From the NCBI GenBank assembly GCA_026125795.1, contig JAHCKM010000004.1, positions 124,001 to 188,000 of the forward strand: DNA of 64,000 bases, in the 5' to 3' direction. The notes under the pieces are model-generated. The model searched no databases, had not been told where the DNA came from, and saw only the letters and a list, made by a program, of their open reading frames with translations. This document shows positions 49,934-59,166 of the stretch, piece by piece (positions within the stretch are counted from its first letter, which is position 1; each line of letters begins with the position of its first letter). The translations under genes and the position numbers were made by a program. Source of the DNA: Burkholderiaceae bacterium. Its GTDB lineage: Bacteria; Pseudomonadota; Gammaproteobacteria; Burkholderiales; Burkholderiaceae_C.

Positions 49934-51214
49934 TCACGCGCGCAGCTCGCCGTCGCCCAGCACGATCCACTTCTGCGACGTCAGTCCCTCGAGGCCGACC
50001 GGTCCGCGCGCGTGGAACTTGTCGGTGGAGATGCCGATCTCCGCGCCGAGGCCGTACTCGAAGCCGTCGGCGAAGCGCGTGCTGGCATTGACGATCACGC
50101 TGGCGGAGTCGACCTCGCGCAGAAAACGCATCGCATGCGCGTGGTTCTCGGTGAGGATGGCATCGGTGTGGTGCGAGCCGTAGCGGTTGATGTGCGCGAT
50201 GGCTTCGTCCAGGCTATCGACCATCTTCACGCTGATGATCGGCGCCAGGTACTCCTCGGACCAGTCGGACTCCTGAGCCGGCACGGCCTTCAGCTTGGGC
50301 ACGCCGCGCACCGCCGCCAGCGCACGCCCGTCGCAGCGCATCTCGACGCCCTTGGCCGCAAACAGCGCCGCGATGCGCGGCAGGAACGCATCGGCCTGGC
50401 CGGCATGCACGAGCAGCGACTCGGCGGCGTTGCACGGGCTGAACTTCTGCGTCTTGGCGTTGTCGGTGACCTTGAGCGCCATCGCCAGATCGACCTGCGC
50501 GTCGACGTAGACATGGCAGTTGCCGTCGAGGTGCTTGATCACTGGCATCTTGGCCTCGGCCGCCACACGCTCGATCAGGCTCTTGCCGCCGCGCGGGATG
50601 ATCACGTCCACGTGTTCCTTCAAGCCGAGCAAGCAGCCCACGGCGGCGCGGTCGGGCGTGGCGACCACCTGGACCGCCTCGGTCGGCAGCCCCGCCAGCG
50701 CCAGCGCACGCTCCACCAGACGGCCCAGTGCCTGGTTGGATGCCAGCGCCTCGGAGCCGCCGCGCAGGATCGCGGCGTTGCCGCTCTTGATGGCCAGCGA
50801 CGCGGCCTCGATCGTCACGTTGGGGCGGCTCTCGTAGATCATTGCGAACACGCCGAGCGGCACGCGCATGCGTCCCACCTGGATGCCACTCGGCTGGCGC
50901 TTGAGCTCGCTGATCTCGCCGATCGGGTCGGGCATCGCTGCGATCTGCTCGCAGCCCTGGGCAACGGTCTCGATGATCGCCGGCGTGAGCTTGAGCCGAT
51001 CGACCAGCGCGCCTTGCAGGCCGGAGTCGCGCGCGGCCGCCACGTCTTCGTCGTTGATCTGCGTCAGCGCCGGAACTTCAGCGCGCAACAGGCGCGCCAG
51101 TTCGCGCAGCGCCGCGTTGCGCGCCGCCAGCGGCGCGCGCGCCATCGCGGCCGACGCCGCGCGCGCGGCGGTGCCCAGATGGGCGATGTACACAGGAATG
51201 TCGGTGGGTTTCAT
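49934..51214 (-). CDS. proA: gamma-glutamyl phosphate reductase
   Basis: 426 residues. Reduces glutamyl phosphate to glutamate semialdehyde in proline synthesis. Typical motifs are [20 protein letters not shown], the catalytic cysteine region [13 protein letters not shown] and [18 protein letters not shown]. It marks the end of the sulfur supercluster and the start of the housekeeping section. Confidence 0.95.
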   Translation of the reverse strand: MKPTDIPVYIAHLGTAARAASAAMARAPLAARNAALRELARLLRAEVPALTQINDEDVAAARDSGLQGALVDRLKLTPAIIETVAQGCEQIAAMPDPIGEISELKRQPSGIQVGRMRVPLGVFAMIYESRPNVTIEAASLAIKSGNAAILRGGSEALASNQALGRLVERALALAGLPTEAVQVVATPDRAAVGCLLGLKEHVDVIIPRGGKSLIERVAAEAKMPVIKHLDGNCHVYVDAQVDLAMALKVTDNAKTQKFSPCNAAESLLVHAGQADAFLPRIAALFAAKGVEMRCDGRALAAVRGVPKLKAVPAQESDWSEEYLAPIISVKMVDSLDEAIAHINRYGSHHTDAILTENHAHAMRFLREVDSASVIVNASTRFADGFEYGLGAEIGISTDKFHARGPVGLEGLTSQKWIVLGDGELRA

Positions 51215-51247
51215 GAGGATCCGGCGAGCGGCATTGTCCCACCGGCG

Positions 51248-52198
51248 CTACAGATGCGCCAAGGCCGCAAGCCACAGCGGCGCGGTGAGCGCAAAAGCCA
51301 ACGTCGACACCACGATCGCCGCCGTGGCCTCGGCTTCGTCGGCTCGGTAGCGCTGCGCAAAGATCAACGCGTTGCTGCCCACCGGCAGTGCGGCCATCAG
51401 CACCACCACGGACAACGGCGCACCGGAAAGGCCGAAGCCCCAGTGCGCCAACAGCAGCACCAGCGCCGGCATCAGCAGCAGCTTCACCAATGACAGGCGC
51501 AGCGCGGTCGCCACCGGCCCCTTCAAGCCGTAGCTCTGCAACGACAGGCCGATCAGCACCAGGCACACCGGCACCACCGCCGCCCCCAGCACCTGCAACA
51601 ACTGGTCGATCAACTCCGGCAGCACCCCGCCGGCGGCGTTGAAGGCGAGGCCCACCACCAGCGGGAGCACCACCGGATGGGTCACCATGTTGCGCACCAT
51701 CGTGTGCCATGCGCTGACCGAAGCAGCGGACTGCGAGCGCGCCACGTCGTGTTCGACCAGCGTCGTCAGCACCGTCAGCAGCACCAGGCCGTGCAGGCTC
51801 ACCAGCGTGAGGTGCAGGCCGAGGCCGCTTTCGCCGAACAGCGCAGTGGCCAGCGGAATGCCCACCTGCACCGCGTTGCCGTAGCTCGCGGTGATGGCGC
51901 GCACCGAGGCGCGCGCCGGATGGGCGGCATGGTCGCGCAGCCGGAACACCGCGTAGACCCCCAGCATCGTCAGCAACGCCGGCACGAAGAACGCCGCCAG
52001 CGTGCGCCACGGCAGGGCCGCCAGATCGAGCCGCGCCGCGGTGCGAAACAGCAGTGCCGGCACGAAGATCATGAAGGCCGAGTTGGCCAGCACGCGCGCG
52101 CTGTCGCCATCGCCCAGCCAGCGCCTGCGCCCGGCCCACCAGCCGAGCGCGACGACGATGAACATCGCCAGCAGCTTCTGCAGCACGAGCCACGACAT
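51248..52198 (-). CDS. AEC-family membrane transporter
   Basis: 316 residues from the ATG at 52198, with about ten hydrophobic helices arranged like the auxin efflux carrier family (VVALGWWAGRRRWLG; SYGNAVQVGIPLATALFG; PVGSNALIFAQRY). It probably transports a carboxylate; substrate unknown. It is in line with topB and proA. Confidence 0.88.
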   Translation of the reverse strand: MSWLVLQKLLAMFIVVALGWWAGRRRWLGDGDSARVLANSAFMIFVPALLFRTAARLDLAALPWRTLAAFFVPALLTMLGVYAVFRLRDHAAHPARASVRAITASYGNAVQVGIPLATALFGESGLGLHLTLVSLHGLVLLTVLTTLVEHDVARSQSAASVSAWHTMVRNMVTHPVVLPLVVGLAFNAAGGVLPELIDQLLQVLGAAVVPVCLVLIGLSLQSYGLKGPVATALRLSLVKLLLMPALVLLLAHWGFGLSGAPLSVVVLMAALPVGSNALIFAQRYRADEAEATAAIVVSTLAFALTAPLWLAALAHL

Positions 52199-52218
52199 GG
52201 GCCGCGCCTGTCGTGCCG

Positions 52219-54915
52219 TCAGCCCTTGCCGCTCTTGCGCGCCGCGGTCTTCTTCGCAGCCGCCTTCTTGGCTGCCGTCTTCTTGGTCGCGGGCCTGGCG
52301 TCTTCGGTCTTGGCAGCCGCCTGCTTGGCCGCCTTCTTGGCCGGCGCCGGTGCGGACGCCGCAGGAGCGGGTGCCGCACCCTTTGCCGCGCTGCCCTTGC
52401 CGGCGCGCTGCGGCCGCGGCTCGAACTCGAACACCACCTTGCCTTGTTGCGCGTCGAACTTGAGGTAGGCCTTGAACTTGCGCCGCGTCTTGTTGGAGAT
52501 GAAGTTGTCCAGCAGGTCGGTGCGTCCGCCGGTCAACAGCTTGTGCATCTGTTCGTTGGACACCGGCTGCTGCAGGATGATCTTGCCGCTCTTGAAGTCG
52601 CAGGTCTGCTTCGGTCCGGTGGCGCGTTCGCAGACATAGCTGGTGCCGTGTTCGAACACGCTGCCCTTGCACTTGGGGCAGGGCCCGATCGACGTCTGTC
52701 CGGAGAAGTCCACCGGCTCGCCGTCTTCCTGCGCGCGGCGCGCCTCCTCGCCGAAATCGAACTCGAGCTTCCAGTTGCGGATCTCGTCGTCGAACACCAG
52801 TCGCAACTCGGCCGAGAACGGCCAGCCGGCCTTGGAACGAAAGCCCTCCAGCGGCCCGATCTTCTTGTCGCGCAGGAACGCTTCGGCCTCGGCGATCTCG
52901 AAGCTGCGCCCACCCGGGATCTTGGTGATGCTGAAGTCGCAAGCCTCGCAGGCGAAGCGGCGGTAGTTCTCCTTCACCACGCCGCCGCAGTTGGGGCAGG
53001 GCGTGTGCAGCGTCGCGTAGTCGCCCGGGATGGTGTCGCGGTCGTACTCCTTGGCCTTGCGCACGATGCGCTGGGCCATCGCCGCCACGTCTCTCATGAA
53101 CGCATCGCGCGACAAGCGGCCATGTTCGATCTCGAGCAGCCGGTACTCCCAGTCCCCGGTCAGCTCGGGCTTGGTCAGGTCCTCGACGTCGAGCCCGCGC
53201 AGCAGCGTCATCAGCTGGAACGCCTTGGCGGTGGGCACCAGCTCGCGGCCCTCGCGCAGCATGTACTTCTCGAGGATCAGGCCTTCGATGATCGCCGCGC
53301 GCGTGGCCGGCGTGCCGAGGCCCTTGTCGTGCATCGCGGCGCGCAGCTCGTCGTCCTCGATCAGCTTGCCCGCGCCTTCCATCGCCGACAGCAGCGTGGC
53401 TTCGGTGTAGCGCGGCGGCGGCCGCGTCTTCTGCGCCAGCACGTTCACCTCGACGTTGCGCACCGCCTCGTCGGGCAGCACCGGCACCAGGTTGGCATCC
53501 TCGTCCTGCACCTCCTTGCCGTACACCGCCTGCCAGCCGGGATTGACCAGCACGCGACCGTTGGTCTGGAAACGATGTGCCCCAACGCTGGTGATGCGCG
53601 TGGTGAGCAGGTACTCGGCCGGCGGGAAGAACACCGCGATGAAGCGCTTGACCACCAGGTCGTAGAGCTTGGCCTCGGCCTCGCTCAAGTGCGTGGGCGT
53701 CTGCAGCGTCGGGATGATCGCGAAGTGGTCCGACACCTTGGCGTTGTCGAACACGCGCTTCATCGGCTTGACATAGTCGGCCTTGATCGCCTGCCTGGCG
53801 TGCCTGCTCAGCTCGCGCATCGGTCCCGGCAGGTCGGCGTCGGCCAGCACCGACATCGTCTTCTTGACGACGCCGAGATAGTCCTCCGGCAACGCCCGCG
53901 AGTCGGTGCGCGGGTAGGTGAGCGCCTTGTGCCTCTCATACAGCGCCTGCGCCAGCGACAGCGTGGTCTTGGCCGAGAAGCCGAAGCGACCGTTGGCCTC
54001 GCGCTGCAGCGTGGTCAGGTCGTACAGCAGCGGGCTCGACTGGGTGCTGGGCTTGCTCTCCTCGCTGACGCGCCCGGTCTGTCCGCGCACCGCCTGCTCG
54101 ATGGCGCGCGCGTCGGCCTCGGTCCACAAGCGGTCGGCGCGTTGCTCCGCATCGTCTTCGTTCTTCTTCCACTTGGGGTCGAACCACTTGCCCTCGTAGG
54201 TGCCGGCCTGCGCCAGGAAGGCGGCCTTCACCTCCCAGTAGTCGCGCGGCACGTGCTTGCGGATCTTTTCCTCGCGCTCCACCACGATCGACAGCGTGGG
54301 CGTCTGCACGCGGCCCACGGTGGTGAGGAAGAAGCCACCGTCGCGCGAGTTGAACGCCGTCATCGCGCGCGTGCCGTTGATGCCGACCAGCCAATCGGCC
54401 TCTGAGCGGCTGCGCGCGGCGTCGGCCAGGCCGTGCATCTGCGCGTCGGTTCGCAGCGCCTCGAAACCGTCGCGGATCGCCTGCGGCGTCATGCTCTGCA
54501 GCCACAGCCGATGCACCGGCTTGGCCAGCTTGTCGCCGCCGGCGTACTGCACGATCAGGCGAAAGATCAGCTCGCCCTCGCGTCCGGCGTCGCAGGCGTT
54601 GATCAGCTCGGTCACGTCCTTGCGCTTGACCAGCTTGACCACCGCATTCAGGCGCGACTTCGACTTGTCGATCGGCGCCAGGTCGAAGTGCGGCGGCACC
54701 ACCGGCAGGTGGGCGAAGCTCCACTTGCCGCGCTTGACGTCGTAGGCCTCGGGCGCCTTGATCTCCACCAGATGCCCCACCGCCGACGTGACCACGTAGC
54801 GCTCGTTCTCGAAGTGGTCGGCGTGTTTGTCGAACTTGCCCGCCATGGGCGTGAGGGCGCGCACGAGGTCCTGCGCGACGCTCGGTTTCTCCGCAATGAT
54901 CAGTGACTTCCCCAT
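52219..54915 (-). CDS. topB: DNA topoisomerase III
   Basis: 898 residues from the ATG at 54915. Type IA topoisomerase: TOPRIM region (SLIIAEKPSVAQDL, ACDAGREGELIFR) and the active-site region (LTYPRTDSRALPEDY, with its catalytic tyrosine). The C-terminus has two zinc-finger-like parts (CPNCGG..CEAC; CPKCKG..C) and a Lys/Ala-rich tail (TKKTAAKKAAAKKTAARK). A longer frame to 54966 is unlikely. Confidence 0.95.
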   Translation of the reverse strand: MGKSLIIAEKPSVAQDLVRALTPMAGKFDKHADHFENERYVVTSAVGHLVEIKAPEAYDVKRGKWSFAHLPVVPPHFDLAPIDKSKSRLNAVVKLVKRKDVTELINACDAGREGELIFRLIVQYAGGDKLAKPVHRLWLQSMTPQAIRDGFEALRTDAQMHGLADAARSRSEADWLVGINGTRAMTAFNSRDGGFFLTTVGRVQTPTLSIVVEREEKIRKHVPRDYWEVKAAFLAQAGTYEGKWFDPKWKKNEDDAEQRADRLWTEADARAIEQAVRGQTGRVSEESKPSTQSSPLLYDLTTLQREANGRFGFSAKTTLSLAQALYERHKALTYPRTDSRALPEDYLGVVKKTMSVLADADLPGPMRELSRHARQAIKADYVKPMKRVFDNAKVSDHFAIIPTLQTPTHLSEAEAKLYDLVVKRFIAVFFPPAEYLLTTRITSVGAHRFQTNGRVLVNPGWQAVYGKEVQDEDANLVPVLPDEAVRNVEVNVLAQKTRPPPRYTEATLLSAMEGAGKLIEDDELRAAMHDKGLGTPATRAAIIEGLILEKYMLREGRELVPTAKAFQLMTLLRGLDVEDLTKPELTGDWEYRLLEIEHGRLSRDAFMRDVAAMAQRIVRKAKEYDRDTIPGDYATLHTPCPNCGGVVKENYRRFACEACDFSITKIPGGRSFEIAEAEAFLRDKKIGPLEGFRSKAGWPFSAELRLVFDDEIRNWKLEFDFGEEARRAQEDGEPVDFSGQTSIGPCPKCKGSVFEHGTSYVCERATGPKQTCDFKSGKIILQQPVSNEQMHKLLTGGRTDLLDNFISNKTRRKFKAYLKFDAQQGKVVFEFEPRPQRAGKGSAAKGAAPAPAASAPAPAKKAAKQAAAKTEDARPATKKTAAKKAAAKKTAARKSGKG

Positions 54916-55033
54916 GTTCGGTTCGCTCGTGTTCCCTGCATCCGGTGTCGGCGCGGCGGATGGCACCGCCGCGCGTGCCTACAATCGCTGCCGTCCTCGC
55001 GCGCGCACGCACACGCGCGCGCGCCTGATTTCA

Positions 55034-55588
55034 ATGTACCCAATGAAAAAGCCCAGTCCCAAGACCCGTCCGAAACCGTTGCGTTCCCCCGTCGAGTCCC
55101 GCCCCGCATCCAACGGCAGCAACGGCGCCGCCGACAGCGGACGTCGCATCCAGGTGCGGCGTTCGGGCGTGCACGGCCGCGGCGTCTATGCGATCCGCCC
55201 GATCCGGAAGGGCGAGACCATCATCGAATACAAGGGCGAGATGATCACCTGGAAGCAGGCCGAGCGGCGCCACCCGCACAATCCCAAAGACCCGGACCAC
55301 ACGTTCTTCTTCCACATCGACGAGGAGCACGTGATCGATGCCAACGTCGGCGGCAACGCGGCGCGCTGGATCAACCACGCCTGCAATCCCAATTGCGAGT
55401 CCGACGTCGACGAAGAGAACCACCGCGTGTTCATCAAGGCGCTGCGCGGCATCAAGCCGGGCGAGGAGCTGTTCTACGACTACGGGCTCGTGCTCGACGA
55501 GCGCTACACGCCGAAAGTCAAGAAACAGTTCGCTTGCCGATGCGGTGCGCGCGACTGCCGTGGCACGATGCTCGCGCCCAAGCGCTGA
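55034..55588 (+). CDS. SET-domain protein lysine methyltransferase
   Basis: 184 residues from the ATG at 55034, or 55043. The SET domain has all main motifs: GRGVYAIRPI, NHACNPNCES and EELFYDYG. A post-SET Cys region (CRCGARDCRG) is also present. SET proteins of this kind occur in some bacteria and may have come from eukaryotes long ago. The N-terminus is basic and disordered. It is divergent from topB. Target unknown. Confidence 0.9.
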   Translation: MYPMKKPSPKTRPKPLRSPVESRPASNGSNGAADSGRRIQVRRSGVHGRGVYAIRPIRKGETIIEYKGEMITWKQAERRHPHNPKDPDHTFFFHIDEEHVIDANVGGNAARWINHACNPNCESDVDEENHRVFIKALRGIKPGEELFYDYGLVLDERYTPKVKKQFACRCGARDCRGTMLAPKR

Positions 55589-55625
55589 CGCAAGGCCGAG
55601 GCAGCGCCGCGGCGCCTGAAACGCC

Positions 55626-56576
55626 ATGCAAGAACCCGCATCGATCTCATGGCACACCGAGGCCTTGTGGAGCGAGTTGACGACGCTGCTGCCCGGGCTG
55701 TCGATCGAAGTGCTGGCGCGCTGCGAATCGACCAACACGGTGCTGGTCGAACGCGCACGACGCTCCGGCGGGTCGGCCGACGCCCCGCCATCGCGCCCCG
55801 GCGAGCTCGAGCCGCCGATCAGCGGACCGATGCCGCTGACCGCCTCCACGCCGCTCGGTCGGCGTGCCGGTGACACGCAGCCGTGCCTGCTGGTGGCCGA
55901 ACAACAAACCCGCGGCCGCGGACGCTGGGGCCGCAGCTGGCAGTCGAGCGCCGGCGCGTCGCTCACGTGTTCGCTCGCGCTGCCGTTCGCACCGCCCGAT
56001 TGGTCGGGGCTGTCGCTGGCGATCGGCGTGGCCCTGGCCGATGCACTCGATCCCCGCGATGAGCGCGATGCGCCGCACCTGGAGCTCAAGTGGCCCAACG
56101 ATCTGATGTGGGTCGATGGCTCGGGGCAGGGACGCAAGCTCGGCGGCATCCTGATCGAATCGGTGCCGGTCGGCGCGCAGCGCATGGCGGTGATCGGCGT
56201 GGGGCTCAATGTGGCCGAGCAGCCGGTCAGCGACCTCAGCAACGGATTCGCCTGCCTGCAGGAGTTCATTCCAGGCATCGATGCACCCGGCGCGCTGCAT
56301 CGGATTGCCAGGCCCTGGATCGAGGCGGTGCTTCAGTTCCAGCAGGCCGGCTTCGCGCCGTTCCGCGCGCGCTTTCAGCGCCGCGACCACCTGGCCGGAC
56401 GTGCCGTCACGACCACGGCAGAAGACCTGCCGGGCGGCGTGGCCGAGGGCATCGACGCCAGCGGCGCGCTGCTGGTGCGCGTGGACGGCACGTTGCGCAG
56501 CATCAGCGCCGGTGACGTGAGCGTGCGGCCCACCGACGAAGCCGATGGCTCGGTGGCCGCCGGGCCGGCGCCATGA
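55626..56576 (+). CDS. birA: biotin-[acetyl-CoA-carboxylase] ligase
   Basis: 316 residues. Biotin ligase motifs are LVAEQQTRGRGRWGRSWQS and LELKWPNDLMWVDG with KLGGILIES. No N-terminal DNA-binding domain exists, so it is the class I (ligase only) type. An Ala/Pro/Ser-rich insertion (about residues 45-80) precedes the active site. Followed by a SPOR-like gene. Confidence 0.93.
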   Translation: MQEPASISWHTEALWSELTTLLPGLSIEVLARCESTNTVLVERARRSGGSADAPPSRPGELEPPISGPMPLTASTPLGRRAGDTQPCLLVAEQQTRGRGRWGRSWQSSAGASLTCSLALPFAPPDWSGLSLAIGVALADALDPRDERDAPHLELKWPNDLMWVDGSGQGRKLGGILIESVPVGAQRMAVIGVGLNVAEQPVSDLSNGFACLQEFIPGIDAPGALHRIARPWIEAVLQFQQAGFAPFRARFQRRDHLAGRAVTTTAEDLPGGVAEGIDASGALLVRVDGTLRSISAGDVSVRPTDEADGSVAAGPAP

Positions 56577-56598
56577 TCCACGCGGGGCCGTCGGCGTG

Positions 56599-57303
56599 AT
56601 GCGTGCGCTGCTGGTCGCGCTGGCCGCGGCCAACGTGCTGGTGCTGGCGTGGTCGCTCAACTGGCTGCCTTTTTTTTCACTGCCGCGCGAGCGCGAGCCC
56701 GAACGTTTGCAGCGTCAGGTGCGGCCCGAGGCGGTGCAGCTGATCACGCCGAGCGCGGCCAGCGCTGCGTTGCAGGCAGCGGCCGCTCAGCGTGCGCCGG
56801 GCGGCGTGGCCGCAGCGCCGGGCACCGATGGCGGCGCCACCGTGTGCCTGGAGGCGGGGCCGTTCGCGGCGTCGGAGGTGGCTGCGGCCGAGCGTGCGCT
56901 GCGCGATCTGAAGCTCACCAATCTGGAGTGGACGCAGCAGCGCAGCGAACGCGGCGGCTCGTACATCGTCTACCACGGCCGGTTCGCCGACAACGCCGCG
57001 CTGCAGCGCAGGCGCGCCGAACTGCAGCGCCAGCAGATCAGCGCCGAGCCGGTGACCAGTTCACCCGACCTCGAGCCGGGCTTGTCGTTCGGCCGCTTCG
57101 ACACGCGTGCCGCGGCCGATGCGGCGCTGGCGCAGATCCAGCAGCAAGGCGTGCGGCCGTCGCGCGTGGTGACGATCAACACCCCGGTGATCGTGACGCT
57201 GCTGCGCGTCGAGCGCGCCGACGGTCCGATGGCCGCGCGGCTGACACAACTGAGCCTGCCGCCGGCCGGCTCGGGCTTCAGGCCGTGCGCGACGCCGCCT
57301 TGA
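56599..57303 (+). CDS. SPOR-domain-like membrane-anchored protein
   Basis: 234 residues from the ATG at 56599. One N-terminal membrane helix (LLVALAAANVLVLAWSL), a low-complexity linker and two repeat-like modules (CLEAGPFAASEVAAAERALR; LSFGRFDTRAAADAALAQIQ) resembling SPOR peptidoglycan-binding domains. Commonly found after birA in Burkholderiales. Its 3' end overlaps the convergent protease gene by 26 bases. Confidence 0.8.
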   Translation: MRALLVALAAANVLVLAWSLNWLPFFSLPREREPERLQRQVRPEAVQLITPSAASAALQAAAAQRAPGGVAAAPGTDGGATVCLEAGPFAASEVAAAERALRDLKLTNLEWTQQRSERGGSYIVYHGRFADNAALQRRRAELQRQQISAEPVTSSPDLEPGLSFGRFDTRAAADAALAQIQQQGVRPSRVVTINTPVIVTLLRVERADGPMAARLTQLSLPPAGSGFRPCATPP

Positions 57304-59074
57304 CGCGGCCCAGTGCCCACACGGCGCAAGCGAGCGCCAGCAGGCCGAGCGCGCCGAGCGCACCGCCGCCGGCTTGGGGCGCGGCATCGAGCGTCGGCTG
57401 CGGCGACGCCTGCGGTGCTTCGGCTCCCGCCGCCAGCTCGGGACTGTCGAGCACTTCGGCGTTGCGTGCCGGCGGCACGTAGCCCGCTGGATCGCGCGCA
57501 TAGAACAACGCCTGCTCGGCATCGAGCATGCCGGCGCCGCAGGTGGAGGCCGTGCACAGGCAGCTCGCGGAGTTGTCCATCGAACAGGCCTGCAGCCACG
57601 GCGAGACCACGTGCGGCCGCGCCGACCGGCGCAATCCGTCGACCAACTGCTCGAGCGTCAAGTCGGGATTGATCGACAGCATCAGCGCCGCGGTGCCGGC
57701 CACCACCGGCGTGGCGAAGCTGGTGCCGAAGCTGCGTGCGTAGATGTTGTCGCCCGGCTCCGCGGTGCCGGCATTGAACAGGCTCAACAGGCCGCCGTCG
57801 CCGAGCGATGCGCCGGCGTTGTCGCCACCCACCGTGGCCAGCGTGACCTCGGACCCGAAATTGGAGTAGCGCGCCTTGAAGCCGTCCCGGTTGAGCGCGG
57901 CCACCGCAACCACGCCGAGGCAATTGGCCGGTCGCATCACCGCGCCCTGGCCGTTGCCGGCAGCCGTCACCACCAACACGCCGCGCGCGCGCAGCTCGTC
58001 GATGGTGCTTTGATAGGCCGCACTGCAGGGCTTGTTACCGCCGAAGCTCAAGTTGATCAGGCGCACCGGGTTCGGGTTGAGCGGCAGCCACCCGCGGTAG
58101 CCGTCGCGCACCCAGAGACCGGCGGCCCAGCGCATGCCATCGACGATGTCGGCCACCTCGGCGCCACACTTGCCGGCCACGCGCACCGGCACGATGCGGG
58201 CGTCCCAGCCGACCGCGGCCACGCCTTCGTTGTTGTCGGTGCGGGCGGCGAGGATGCCGCTCACGACCGTGCCATGCCACGAGCTGCGCTCGGTGTCGCA
58301 ACCGGAGAACGCGTCCTGCGCGCTCTCCGACGCGCTGACCCAATCGCCGGGATCGGTGGGATCGAGGTCGCGGCCGCCGCCGTCATTGGCCATCTGCGGG
58401 TCGCTGACCATGTCGGCACCCGACAGCCACATGCCCTGCAGTTCCGGGTGTGCGGTGATGCCGGTGTCGAGCACCGCAACCGGCACGGCCGCGCTGCCGG
58501 TGGCCCAGGTCCATGCGCGTTGTATGCCCGGCACGCCGCGCAAACGTGCGTCGATGCGGTTGGCATCGGTGCCGCCGGCAGGGTGCAGCCACCATTGGCC
58601 ATTGGTGCCGGCGAAGTAAGGATCGCTCGGTGTGGTGTTGTGCAGCACGCGCTCGCGGTCGTTGGGCTCGGCCCACGCAATCTCGGGCGACGCGCGCAGC
58701 CGCTCGAGGATCGCATCTGTCTCGGCCGGTGACAACGACCGGCCGAAGTCCAGCACATGGGCGGCTCGGCCCTGCGGCCGCGTTGCGACGGGTGCGACGC
58801 CAGCGGCGGCGATCACGCGTTGCACGCGTTCGCGTTGCAGCGCGGCGGCATCGATCTTTTCGGCGTGCAGCGCCGTGTTGCGCTCGGGCGCGCCGTGCGG
58901 CGTGGCGTCCTTCAGCTCGACAATGAAACCGCGCGGCGCGGCTGCCTGGGCGGCCACGCCGAACGCCAGCGCGGCGAGCGCAGTGAGCAGACGGCGCAGA
59001 AGGGCGTTGACGACTGGAACGGCCACGGTGTTCAACGAGGCCGCAGTATTCCCACCGTCCTCGTAACTGAACAC
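57278..59074 (-). CDS. S8 family subtilisin-like protease (first of two)
   Basis: Up to 598 residues; GTG at 59026 is a likely start, since the signal peptide (RRLLTALAALAFGVAAQA) lies just after it, while the GTG at 59074 adds 16 residues. The catalytic triad is Asp in VLDTGITAHPEL, His in SSWHGTVVSG and Ser in FGTSFATPVVAG. The C-terminus has a Gly-rich, hydrophobic, basic tail (GALGALGLLALACAVWALGR) like GlyGly-CTERM sorting signals. Secreted protease; paralogue of the next gene. Confidence 0.9.
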   Translation of the reverse strand: MFSYEDGGNTAASLNTVAVPVVNALLRRLLTALAALAFGVAAQAAAPRGFIVELKDATPHGAPERNTALHAEKIDAAALQRERVQRVIAAAGVAPVATRPQGRAAHVLDFGRSLSPAETDAILERLRASPEIAWAEPNDRERVLHNTTPSDPYFAGTNGQWWLHPAGGTDANRIDARLRGVPGIQRAWTWATGSAAVPVAVLDTGITAHPELQGMWLSGADMVSDPQMANDGGGRDLDPTDPGDWVSASESAQDAFSGCDTERSSWHGTVVSGILAARTDNNEGVAAVGWDARIVPVRVAGKCGAEVADIVDGMRWAAGLWVRDGYRGWLPLNPNPVRLINLSFGGNKPCSAAYQSTIDELRARGVLVVTAAGNGQGAVMRPANCLGVVAVAALNRDGFKARYSNFGSEVTLATVGGDNAGASLGDGGLLSLFNAGTAEPGDNIYARSFGTSFATPVVAGTAALMLSINPDLTLEQLVDGLRRSARPHVVSPWLQACSMDNSASCLCTASTCGAGMLDAEQALFYARDPAGYVPPARNAEVLDSPELAAGAEAPQASPQPTLDAAPQAGGGALGALGLLALACAVWALGRVKAASRTA

Positions 59075-59166
59075 CCACGAACGGGCGGTGATGTGGCGCG
59101 GCGAACACAGCGCGGCGCGTGTTGCGCAATCTCACCGCAGCCGCGGCGTGCGGCGCGCCCTGTAAC

